A stretch of DNA of 64,000 bases from Bretschneidera sinensis (lineage: Eukaryota > Streptophyta > Magnoliopsida > Brassicales > Akaniaceae). Position 1 is the stretch's first letter; every line of letters starts with the position of its first letter. Shown here piece after piece: positions 33,728-45,020 of this stretch. Both the position numbers and the translations under genes were made by a program. Location: assembly GCA_023935145.1 (NCBI GenBank), contig CM043699.1:146248536-146312535 (forward strand). The letters are read 5' to 3'. Under the pieces are notes generated by a model. The model ran no database searches. It was not told the origin of the DNA and saw nothing but the letters and a program-made list of their open reading frames with translations.

Positions 33728-35376
33728 GTGTTCTGATGATTATTTTCAGGCTTATTAATAGCTGCCATAGAGATATTGTGTAAAAAAATATTACTCATTC
33801 ACAGATGTTTGTTGTATCTGCTTCAACCTTACTGATATTATTTGATGTGTTAAGTGTGATCCTTCCAGCAAGTTGTTCCTAAGTCTGATATGTATCTAAG
33901 GTACTGCTACTTTGATCAGCAATCAAGAACTTAATTGTGTTGCCTATGATGATATTGTGCATTGCAGGATGAAGGCATTTCCCAATCTTTTATCTTTGAG
34001 GACAATGCTTTTTGTCATAATTTAAAGAGGAAACAGAAAACATGCACTAAGAAGCATTAAATTATTATCTCATTTGTAGCATGATCTTTACGAAGTTTTC
34101 TTTCCTTTCCCTATTTTTCTTGTCGGTACATGATGAGTAGAGTAATGTGTCACAACCCGCGTAAAAATCATGTGTTCGAGGGTTTCCTAGTGCCAAGTAG
34201 CCAAGAGGAAAGCTGACTTAGGCATTCCAAGGAAGCATTTCCGAGCCTAACTTCAGCTTGCAACCCGTGACAAATGCAGTAGGTTGATTAGATTAAGATA
34301 GGATAAATAGATATATTATCTTCAGGCATATTAGAATTTAGCTTTCTTTTTCCATTGGGGCTTAGATTTCTGTTGTTTTGTTTCTCTGTATTCTGGGGAG
34401 TTTTTGTGCTTATTAATGCAGACCATTTTTGCAACTACAAGGGTGTATTTTAACCTGAGGATTCGACCCACCCAATTAACATCTACGGGTTGACCAAGAA
34501 AGTCAAAATCGGCTAAATCGAAATTTTTGTTTTCAATATCCGTGGAGTGGCTTATCTAAAAGAAATTGGGTCCATGTATAGTGGACTGGTGTTGAACTCG
34601 CCTAAGTACAAGATGGGGCTTAAGCCTTCTCCCTACTGAAAGTATGAAGTTAAAAAATGAAATTGTTCCCAGCAAAATGCACTTGAAACCTGATCGATGT
34701 AACGATCACGATAGTTGGCATCTATCCAAAGGATTACAAATGATGAAAAGATTAAAAAGTGCAAAGTTGCTTTTGCACAATTGCTATTGAATTATGACCT
34801 GTTGGCAAACCTTGTCTCCTTGGCTTAATCTCTGCTGCTTAGAATTATCTTTTCGTTGCTTTTACAACGCCAATTACATCACGCCACGTTTAGGTATGAA
34901 GGACATAACAAGCATTGTAAAATGTCATGAAGGGACACTTTAGCCATTCAATTGATTCCCTTACGAGGTCAAAGACCAAGCACCTTCTGAACTTTGATAC
35001 TTCTACCAAAATGTCAGACCTTCATAACATGATGAGGCACCGAGTTGTGGGGTTTCCCTTTTTCTTTTCTTTCTTTCTTTTTCTTCTTTTTTTTTGTTGA
35101 TGGGCACCAAATTGTTGGTAATGGGTCATTGGCCTCTAATTGAGAGGAGGGGTAGCCCCACTCTACTCAGTGATCATTCAACTTTTAAAAGCAACCAACA
35201 AACAGCTTTTCAGTTTTCACTTTGCAGCCATTGGAGACCAAAAGAGAAACCTCATCAACTCAATCTACTCTCTTTTCATTCCCAGCGAAGTTTCTCCTCC
35301 CCTTCTCAATCCTTCAATTGGGTGCGCGCATGTGATCACGTACCATCCAGTGTTTGTATCAAAACAGTATTAAGAG
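33728..35376. other. Intergenic region between the ML and glutaredoxin-like genes
   Basis: No gene. At 34147-34272, TGTCACAACCCGCG and CAACCCGTGACA face each other across about 125 bp and may be a small repeat element. A pyrimidine-rich stretch at about 35055-35098 lies upstream of the glutaredoxin-like gene. Confidence 0.45.
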
Positions 35377-36249
35377 ATGAAGGGAATGAAGGGAAGATTC
35401 CTAAAGAAACTCAAATTCATTCCAACAATCAGCACCATGAAGCAAGGCCTAGTCCTTCAGCTAAATCCTTCACAAAACTTTCCCAACCACAACTGTCATA
35501 TCCAACCTCTTTATAAAGAACCGGATCAGGAGAGCAACAATCTCAAAGATTCAGTAGTTGGCAATCTTGGTGTGCCTGAACAAGATCACAAAGATGACGA
35601 AATGGAATTCAATGTTGGCAATCAAGAGAACATTACACCCTCCATAGATTCAAAGGACACAGCACATGGAAAGAGTTTCTCACCAGCTTCAATCTTATCA
35701 GATATCATTATGGAACAGAACTGTGTTGATGAACCAGGGGAGGAGAATGAAGAAAATCTATCTTTGGTAGAGTTTGAAGAGAACTGTCCACCAGGAGGAG
35801 AAGAGTCAGTCATTTTCTACACAACAAGCTTGAGAGGCATAAGAAAAACATTTGAGGACTGTAACAGCATCAGGTTCTTGTTGGAAAGCTTTAGAGTATC
35901 ATTCCACGAGAGGGATGTTTCGATGCACTTAGAATTCAGGGAGGAATTGTGGAGGATTCTGGGTGGTAGAATGATCCCTCCAAGGCTTTTCATCAAGGGC
36001 AGGTACATTGGAGGAGCCGATGAAGTTGTTGGATTGCACGAGCAAGGGAAGCTCAAGAAGCTACTGGAAGGAATACCATTAGGCCTGTCCAATAGCCCTT
36101 GCAAAGGATGTGCCAACATGCGATTTTTGGTCTGCTCAACTTGCAATGGAAGTCATAAGGTATTTGCAGATGGGGAGAGTGACGAATTGTGTATTAGATG
36201 CCCTGACTGTAACGAAAATGGATTGATTAAATGCCTCATTTGCAACTGA
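35377..36249 (+). CDS. Glutaredoxin-domain protein with C-terminal zinc-binding-like CxxC repeats, 290 aa
   Basis: A single-exon ORF of the plant family typified by uncharacterised Arabidopsis proteins such as At5g39865. The basic N-terminus (MKGMKGRFLKKLKFIPT) is typical of the group and supports the start at 35377. A long acidic, variable linker spans about 30-140. The glutaredoxin fold runs about 144-236 (ESVIFYTTSLRGIRKTFEDC, then FHERDVSMHLEFREEL, then PPRLFIKGRYIGGADEV). The usual CPYC/CCxx active site is replaced by SLRG, so dithiol reductase chemistry is unlikely, while the TPPR-like cis-proline loop and the GGADE motif that contact glutathione are kept. The C-terminal tail has four CxxC pairs (C242/245, C253/256, C275/278, C286/289), a DnaJ-like zinc-binding arrangement. 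Function is unknown; no break is visible. Confidence 0.92.
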   Translation: MKGMKGRFLKKLKFIPTISTMKQGLVLQLNPSQNFPNHNCHIQPLYKEPDQESNNLKDSVVGNLGVPEQDHKDDEMEFNVGNQENITPSIDSKDTAHGKSFSPASILSDIIMEQNCVDEPGEENEENLSLVEFEENCPPGGEESVIFYTTSLRGIRKTFEDCNSIRFLLESFRVSFHERDVSMHLEFREELWRILGGRMIPPRLFIKGRYIGGADEVVGLHEQGKLKKLLEGIPLGLSNSPCKGCANMRFLVCSTCNGSHKVFADGESDELCIRCPDCNENGLIKCLICN

Positions 36250-36796
36250 AATTCTTGCTATGATTCCCTTCTTCTTGATCTTGTAGTAGTTTCTACTTCT
36301 CTAACATATTATTGGGTTTCATGTTAAAAGATTTTTATTAACTTGTACAATGCTTAGCTGGAATAAATAACTGTTGTTGCTTTGGTTGCATTTGCTGTTG
36401 CAATGTATATAAGGATTGGGGAAAATGATGGAATGCACATTAGTAGATGTCTGAATGTAATAAGAATGAACTAAAATTATGTCCTGTTTGCTACTAAACT
36501 TATTTCTATCTTTTTTTTCATTAATCTAAATAACATAAATTTGTCTTTTACGTTGTCTGGATTTTCCTGTAAGAGGATCTCTTACACCATGTTTGGATGA
36601 TGACAGGGAGAGTAAAAGAGATGGTACAGATGTAAAGTAGAGAAGTGGATTTTGGATGATTATTCTTCCTTTTGTTTGGATTGTGTTTATAAAGGAGAGT
36701 AGAGTACATCTTCATTTTTATTCCTTCAATTTGAGAGAACTGATAAAATGGAGTTTTGAAAGGGTAAGCGTGCCCCTCAAAATTCTCTCTCATATT

Positions 36797-36845
<49 letters not shown>

Positions 36846-37589
36846 TGTCCTAAATTATCTCAAATATTTTTTAGTGGAGAAGAGATGATCTGAATATTCA
36901 TGCTTATGAAGCTAGCCAGTTGGGTTTTTTTTTTTTTAAAAAAAAAAAAGTAGTTTACAAAGGGATTGACAAATTTTGAAGTCATATCATTGTCAGGATA
37001 AGTTTTGGAATAATGAGTAGCGAAAGACCAAGCACATGGCTTATCCTATTCCTAAGACATGGAAAAAGTCGCTAGCTGGTTGGTACTCAGAAAAGGTGTT
37101 GCGATAAAGGAAGGTGTTAGAGGTAACGAAGCAAACAGGGCTAACAACTTATTTAAAATAGAATGAGCAATATCATATTTTTAGAGTCGAAAGCGTTGTA
37201 TAAGATGTTTTGCTTCGAGATATTAAGATGTAAGTTTCGAGGTGTTTTACTTCGAGATATTAGGACGTAAGCTTCGAGATGTTGGAGGGTAAGTCTTTTG
37301 AATATTTTGGGTCGTTTCGAAATTTTAATAAAATAATATTAATTAATTAAATAAATAATAAAATAATTTTAATTTTAATTTTAATTTATTAATTAATTTT
37401 TATCAAAGTTTAATACTTTATTAACTCTCTATAATGTGATAATTATAATTTTATAAATATTAATTTATAAATTATATGAAGTATAACTTATATTTTTATA
37501 TTATTGTAATTTGTAAGTGATTAATTAAATAGTTTGTAATTATTATTAAACTAGATAACATCTATTATATATTTATGAAGTGTAATAAT

Positions 37590-37860
37590 GTCACAACAAG
37601 AACACTAGCTTAGTAGTTAAGATATATAACAATCATTAGGTCATGGATTTGAGCCTTTGATGTGCATTTTTCCTTAAATTTTAAACTTTTTAAAAAAACT
37701 TCACCGGATGTACGTCGGGGCGCAAAAATTACGCCCCGGGCGTATGCCCCAAAGTAAAAGACGAGCGTCCAACGACAAAAACGTCTAACCTTTCACACCT
37801 TGAGACGTTTTTAAAACGCCTCGCTTTTGGACGCGCCCGAAAACCGCTTTTTACAACATT
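37590..37860 (+). mobile_element. SINE-like repeat with tRNA-type promoter boxes
   Basis: ACTAGCTTAGTAGTTAAG at 37603-37620 resembles a pol III A box and GGTCATGGATTTGAGCC at 37639-37655 a B box, spaced as in tRNA-derived plant SINEs. The following 37715-37855 is strikingly GC-rich for this region (GCCCCGGGCGTATGCCCC, ACGCCTCGC, GACGCGCCCG) and ends CTTTTTACAACATTG. I see no A tail or target duplication, so the 3' boundary is approximate. Confidence 0.42.
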
Positions 37861-39223
37861 GATCAAGACTCATGAGAGCTTCATTTCATAAGGAATTTGA
37901 GCCAACAAATTGTCACAACTTAGGTATTATTTTAATTAACTCAATTTTTAATTGTTATTGTATTTTATTTTTACTTAATTAATAATTTATATATAAACAC
38001 ATTTTACTTCTATGAAAAAATAAATATTATTTAGTCAATTATGTGTTATTTTAATTGTAAGTTAGTATTATGCACCAACTTTTAGAACCAAAATACCCTT
38101 AATTCCTCACTATCACCTTGTCAAATTAAGTAGGGACAATTTTGAAATTTTAAAATAAAAACATTTTCCTCTAACAAAAAAAAAAAAACTACCTTGGTCG
38201 CTCAAGAATAAAATTTTGGCTCCACCCTTAGTCAATACCATGATCTTCACACTTAAACCAAATCACCAGTTTTGATAGCACTTGTTAAGCATTGATAATT
38301 TAAGTTAAGGAAAAACATGAGTAATAAAAAATTTTAATCCAAAGATCGAAAATCAGCACTTTATAACGTCTTGTTAACATAATCTTGACGGTTGAGATTA
38401 AAGTGTAGATTATATAAAATTAAGGGATCAACCCATAATTATACCCTTACTTTAATGACAAAAAAATAATTTTCCTTTATCTTTCTTGGTTGTATGTTAC
38501 AAAATCCATTAGTGCCTCTACATCCCCCTCTTTGATTTCAAGCGAGCCATCTCTAACACCTAGCCGTAGACACTCTACTCCAACCAACCTCCAGCACTTC
38601 CGAGTAGTCTCAATCAAATTTTTTTCAAAACCATTCTTCGCTCTCACTATTTTTCTTTCCCATAATGAAATCTCTCTCTAAGATGGATGCTTTAAACTTT
38701 CAATATTCTTTCTCTTCTCATCACTTCCTTCATTTTCGTTCTTTCTACAAAAATATTTATCCCTCTTAAAATCATGTTGTAGTCCCTTAAAGGATAATTT
38801 GAGGGTTTCTGATTCTTTTTACGCACCCTTCAGCTGTATTCTCTCTTTGACCACGCTTTGCGGGTATTCTTACCTCGCACTCTTTTGTACTTCAACTTTC
38901 TCCCACTACTTTGTGCTTGAGTTTTCTTATTGCATCTCGCCAATTAGCTCGTTATCATGCCTACACTTTCTATTTTGCACGTATGTACTTGTCTCACAAA
39001 CAATTTGATCTCATGCATTATTTTTATGTCTTTTCGACTATTCCTAATGGTGAACTTGGCATGGATTGGGTGGACCTTATACTTGGATGATTGAGATACA
39101 ATAAGAGATATGATCTATTAAAGTGCAAATTGGAGGTGGTCATTCAGGTTATATTTTCCCGTGGGTTGAATTTTGTAACCAGAGTCATGGAAATTGAATA
39201 AAATTACAATGTGTTCAAGGGAA

Positions 39224-39395
39224 TGTTAGAGAATATTCTAAGGTATCAAATCTTTATATTATGGTATGATTTGGTTAGGATTATTAAATGATTCGGTTTC
39301 CTAATTAAGCTACTTAGTTCATTATATAAGCCTTAATAAAGATCTCTACATATTCACTCATTCTATTATCAATATAAAACCTTAAAAAATGAATA
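39224..39395. mobile_element. Possible solo LTR, end unresolved
   Basis: Begins TGTTAGAGAATATTCTAAGG, has a TATA-like ATTATATAAGCC in the middle and finishes with ATTCTATTATCAATATAAAA, the usual look of a short copia LTR. No terminal CA or target duplication could be set. Confidence 0.3.
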
Positions 39396-39536
39396 CCTTA
39401 ATTTAGGGGATGGGGAAGATAGTCCGCTCCAAGATCTTACATCTTGGGCTTAGGCATTGCCTCTTAAATCTGGGCTTAAGCAGTAGCGCAATACGCATTT
39501 GTAGGATGAAGCTTATTATGATCATGTTTGGAAACC

Positions 39537-39571
39537 CATTTAAATCAATTTAAAGCAAATTGATTTAAATG
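39537..39571. repeat. Perfect 15-bp inverted repeat with 5-base loop
   Basis: CATTTAAATCAATTT and AAATTGATTTAAATG flank AAAGC. Possibly the core of a decayed MITE; on a transcript it would form a stem-loop. Confidence 0.8.
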
Positions 39572-41344
39572 AGTTCAAGGCAATTCAAGGTAGTTAGACA
39601 GTTATAACTATTTATAACTATCAATTTATTCTCAGTCACTAGATTGTTAAATTTCTCAGATTCAATCAGAACTGTCTGAAACGTCTTCATCTTCTTGAAA
39701 AGAAAGCAAAGCTCATATCTCAAAATATTTAATATTTTGAAAATTTTCAACAAGTTCAACCAATAACATTTATAATAAGTTCGGTTTATCAGCTAAGATA
39801 AGTCAGTATAGTGTAACACATTTATTTATGATTAACTTTAACTCGATTACCAGATTGAGAAAAATGTGTTATACTTTATTAACGTGACACGAATTGATAC
39901 AGTATTTGTTCAAAGTGAAAATCAATATATTCACCTATTGGTTGGAATCGCTTGTGGATTTGTAGCAAATCCACAAGAATACATAACGGATAAAAAAATA
40001 AAAAATAAAGTAAATCACAACAGAGAAATACGTTGTTCATCTCATGTAAAGCCAACATCCACTAAGGTTAATGAGAGAATTGTGTTGATTGTTTATAGGC
40101 TACGTATACCAGAGTTTTGAGTAAAGAGAGAAGAATATAAAACTCCAGTGTTTGGCAAATGAGAAAATAAAGTATTTAGTTCGTGTACGACAAAGCGTAT
40201 CTCCCTCTCTTCAACACGCATTTGTTACCCACTAATATTCATCAACATAGCAGTGTATATTTTTCATACCTACCAGGTTATAGCCTCCAACTAACTAAAA
40301 ATTTCTCTTTTAAAAGGCAGGTATATGTCCTGCCATGCGTTGAGATTATTGTGTTGGAAGAAGTCAAAGAAATCATTTTGTCTTGAGGTTAAATCATCAT
40401 CATCATAAAAAATAAAAAATAAAAAATAAAAATGAAATTGACTTTCACACACTTCTGCATTCATGTTTGAGAAAACAAATTGACTGGAAAAGTAACTTAC
40501 TCATCATCTTAGGAAAATTTCTCAAGTAATGGAAAGTATTTCACAATAGAACATAAGCTATATGCATTACTAGGATTTTATGTTTTAATTTATTTTTATA
40601 TAATCAGCTGCCTCATAAGGATTGACATGGACAGGAGGGTATATCAGGAACGTGCAGTGCTGGAATTCGAATTCTATGGAAAACCCTCCCCTAGTACTTT
40701 TAAGCATAATAGTTGGTCACAACTTACAAGGTAGATTTAGAAGAAAGAACTTAAAGAGGGAATCAAACTTTCCTCAAAAAGGAACATACAAAACAAAGAA
40801 TCTTTTCATGTCCTTGGAGACCAGCCAATGAAAGTTCTCTTTACAGCTTACAGGATTCAGGTAAAGGAATATCTAAATAACTATCGCAAATCAGAACCCT
40901 GGAATACAAGCCATTAGATGATCCTCCCAATCAGGTTGTCATATGGGAAATTGAAATTTAGAAAGTAGCTATTAGTATATAGTTGTTGGATTCTCTAGAC
41001 TAGTCTGCAAAGGGTTATACTACATGAACCTTGAAAAAGGATAACTTTTTGAGAGTCACTATTAAAGAGTTGCATGAATATAAGTAGTTAGAGATCATTC
41101 AGGAGTGAGAACAAAATAAGTAAAAATTAGAGGAGACACAACACAGCTCCAAACATGAGAAAAGTAAACACTCTTTCCATTTCCAACCCATCTCAGAAAC
41201 ATGATCCTCACTTTCAAACGGCTTGAAAAGCTCAAATATATATATATATATAGGTTCCTCTTTGTTAGCCCCGATAACGTACAGTAAAACAAAGGAAAAT
41301 CAAAGTTAGAGTAATCACACTTCTACAATTTACAGTAAGTCTCT

Positions 41345-44300
41345 CTAAGCAGCAACATCTGTTATTGGAACTTCAATTGGTTGTGGTGTGGCTGTTATCA
41401 CATCTGCTGCAGGGATTTCATGTGGTGGCTGGAAGAACTGAGTGTAGTGGAATTCAATCTGTAGTCGGTGATGTAGAGGTGTTGATGACATTAATCCTTT
41501 CTTGATATCAGCCTGCAATTCCCTTATTGGTATTGCAGCCAGGAAGCTCTTGATATACTCCTTGCATGAATCCTTCCCTCGGCACACAACCTCCTCTTCC
41601 TCTCCACTATTAGTTGATTCTTCTGCCTTGACTACCACCGCCCCTGCCACAGAAACCTCCTCCTTCATGTTGACCTGCTGAACCTGTGGGCTCTTGGGTT
41701 CCATGGCTTTCTCCACCAACTGCAGATCACAAGTTTGTTTCTCATCTGATGACTCAGCAACATTAGATAGCTTGTGAATTACAGTATTGCTGTCAAATTT
41801 CAGAATATAGGCCTGATTGCATCCCTCATACAGCCTCTCCCCTAATGTGTCAATTATATAGTAAGCTTCTGGCTCAACCTTGAGGATAAAGAAATGATCA
41901 TTCCAACTAACAATGTAAACCTCGGGTTCACCATTGCTAGGACATTCTGCTCCAGCACGGCTAATCTCATCCCAAATGTTATCAAAAGACATGGCACCTT
42001 TCAAAAAGTCAAATCTCCCCTCATCCATGCCCTCTGGATGGAAAAACCCAATGAAGGACTTCCCTGGGACTACAGTAAGAGGACGTATTTTGGCTTGTAG
42101 GACTGTCTCAAGATCAAAGTGCTTGTCAGGGAATCGCTCCCTATAGGTTTCATTCTCACAGAGATTCCTCCATTCTAACGAGCCTTCTCTGATCAGACTA
42201 TCAAACTGTGACTTAATAGGCATGAGATCACGGTTGTTTTGAAACCAATCAGCAATGACAGCCACAAGCGCTGTACATGCGCTCTCGCCTGCTGCTCGCT
42301 CACTCCGTTGATCTATGGAAGCAAAGAAGACTTGGGCATCAAGCTTCATATGTCCATCACGGCTTACAACTTCTCTGTGCTCCCAACTGCCTATGGCAAA
42401 ACTGTCATCTCCAAATTCAGAAACCGATGTCCGATTTGCAGATGAATCCCCACCAGTTTTACGCCACTGCCAAAATGATTGCCAATAATTCTTTAATTAG
42501 AAACATACTTTCATCTGGTATAAACAAAGGAAGTTATTGAATAAAACTTCCTTAGACATATGTTTCAGGTTTTAGCTTACCCTTGACAACTTTGATTTGA
42601 CATTGATGAAACAATAGGATTATATACGTTGATATAAAGATGATATTAAGGGCTTAGAGAAGTAATTTTCATGCAGAAAAAAGGCTCAAGCAAGAACTAG
42701 CAAAGAAAGACTAGGATTCATAATCCAAAATGTATGCCTAGGTAATCAAATCTGATAGCAGCTAATCAGAGGCACGGAAAATCATAATAACATCTGGCAT
42801 CATCTCTTAGATAACAAATGAGGTTCTCTTTCTCCTATTGACTGAAAGAGTAGTACATCTGAAATATAAGAGTTTAAACTATGAAAAAGAGCACAAAGAG
42901 CTGATTCTTACCCCAAGCGGAAGAGCTTCATCAGAGCTAAGCTGCCGACGATCAAAATCAATGTCGTCCCCACCTTCTTCTCCATAGGCCTTCTTTAACA
43001 ATGGCTCTCCTTTGGCTTTAGGAGATCTGAAGCTCAGCTTTCTCTTTCTCCAGGGTAGTATGCTGCGCTTTGAACTTTGTAACAAAGATGGCTCGGCGAC
43101 CAATGCAGTCGAATCCTCAATGTGCGAGCTGCCCACATCTGATTTGCGATTGCTATAGTAGACCCAATCCTCATCTTCACCATTAATTCTCTTACTGGAG
43201 TAAAATGATCCTCCAGCACAATTCGCATAAGCCAGAGTGCCATAACTGAATGACTTCCTAACACTTGGATCCTCCTTGCCCTCATCTGATTCTCCCTCCT
43301 CGAAATCATCAAGTGAGTCTGAGTCAAATGGATAGTTATAGTCACCATCCTCACTCCTAGCAGAGCACCTACCTTCACTGCCCTCTTCTTCACGGCAGGC
43401 CTTCTTTGCTCTCCTAGCGGAAACATACTCCGTAAAAATCTTTACTTTCCTAAGACCAGCTTTAATTGCAGAGAGTTCATCCTTCTCTGATGAGACAGTT
43501 TCTCCCGACCGGGGTGGAGACAGAACAGGAACTAGTGCTCTTTCCACCGGTTCTATGGTTTCCAGGGCAGTTCTCAATTCCAATAAGCTGAGTGATATCT
43601 GCATGAGAAGTTAGGGATCAAAATGTAAGGCTTAAAAATATGCAAGGAAATCTCTAAAAACAACCCAATGAAGAAACCGGCATCCAGAATAAGTTCATGA
43701 GCACGTACGCAGAGCAACGGACGAGGCTCAGCAGCACCAGAAGAGAGTGTCAAAGGGATGCTTAACTCAAACTCTTTCTGATCAGATGCAGAAGCATATT
43801 CAGCAAGGTTCAACAATGCTGTTCCAACAACAGGAACCTTATTCTTTGGCACCTGGCTCAAGCCCTGAATTATAATCACAAAAATTTATACACCAGAGAA
43901 ATGAATTCGAGAAGCACAAACAATAATGAATCCATTATAAATACTAGGTTTTTCACAATGATGAAACTAAAAAATTTGCAAGGGTTCTCAAACAAACAAC
44001 TGGTAGTACAATGAACAAGTCTCAAAATGGACACAAATAGCGGCCTTAAAAAATCCCCACACTCAAAACTCCAAAGGTCAACACTCATAAGGAACACAAT
44101 CATCACTCAAATTGCAAAAATGATACTAAACCCAATCTTAAGAATAATACCAGTGCAAAAGGCAACTTTAAGTGCCATAGAGATCAATTAAGAAACCTCC
44201 ATCCACAACACAAAAAATGAACAATAGCAAAAGTAGATATTCCGTAAACATGCACAAGCCCATATTCATCAATCACAACTCATAGCAAGCTTCACTTTTC

Positions 44301-45020
44301 AGTTAGACAGAGTGCATAAAAAAAATAATTCAAAATGATAAATATTAATCTTTTTCGGTACAAATCCCAAGCTAAATACTAAAAAATGCAAACACTAAAA
44401 AAAATTGACAACATCGTCATAATCCACTTAAAAATAAAGTTTCAATAGCACAAGATTTCATGATCATACAATAAAATTGATAACGCTGATCTTCACCATT
44501 AAAATCCCCACCCAACAAATATTCCACAATTTCATAAAACATTCCATCACATAAAAACCAACATGTGATCAATTTACCACAAAAACCTTGAAGATCCAGA
44601 GGAGATCCAAAAAAGAAAAGAACAGATTTCTAGAGACGGAAACTATCAGAGAGCGAAAATGAAACTCACATTACTAAAGGCAGTGAAACCGATCTCCCAA
44701 GGGTGAAACACATTCTCCTTATAAGCAGAGAGAGTGCAAAGACTCTGAAACTCCTCGTCCTCCCACAAGACGACACCGTTTTCACCCACACCCTCCGCTT
44801 CTTTGGTGAAGTTCCTCTTCACCGTCCGTCTTAGAGAACTCAACGTCACCTTTGGGCCCTTCCAGCGAATCTCCACCGTTAGTCTCTCCTCTCTGTCCCT
44901 CTCCGGTGAACCCTCCCGCACCAGATCCCACCCCTCCAGCTTCCGTACAACTAACTTCACCTGGTACTTCTTGGAAACCAGAGGTGGCCATGGCCGCCAT
45001 CTCATCATCTTCACCACCAT
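41345..45020 (-). CDS. NT-C2 (EEIG1/EHBP1 N-terminal type) domain plant protein, 771 aa, four exons
   Basis: Exons on the minus strand are 45020-44670, 43864-43709, 43598-42912 and 42466-41345, all with GT-AG introns in phase 0, giving 771 residues. Exons 1-2 (1-169) encode an NT-type C2 domain (RWRPWPPLVSKKYQVKLVVR, then LTVEIRWKGPK, FHPWEIGFTAF, NKVPVVGTALLNLAEYA), a lipid- or membrane-binding beta sandwich. Exon 3 (170-398) is acidic and serine-rich and probably disordered. Exon 4 carries a conserved plant C-terminal domain (WEHREVVSRDGHMKL, AAGESACTALVAVIADWFQ, then EVYIVSWNDHFFILKVEPEA). The start chosen is MVVKMMRW, a usual start in this family as I recall; an in-frame ATG 27 bases upstream (45047) lies next to a poly-A/T run and looks fortuitous. 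Function is unknown; Arabidopsis relatives such as At3g11760 are uncharacterised. Confidence 0.9.
43865..44669 (-). other. Intron 1 of the NT-C2 gene (805 bp)
   Basis: Donor GTGAGT follows exon 1 and acceptor ATTCAG precedes exon 2. It is AT-rich with no repeat that I can identify. Confidence 0.75.

Larger units (their letters stand above)
36250..41344. other. Large AT-rich intergenic region
   Basis: No gene that I can support. It contains an (AT)n tract at 36809-36841, a SINE-like repeat (about 37590-37860), a possible solo LTR (39224-39395), a perfect hairpin (39537-39571), an AAAAAT repeat near 40408-40432 and an (AT)n tract near 41237-41253. Short frames such as 38490-38681 and 39866-40120 show no family features. 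The last few hundred bases are probably the 3' UTR of the minus-strand NT-C2 gene. Confidence 0.55.
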
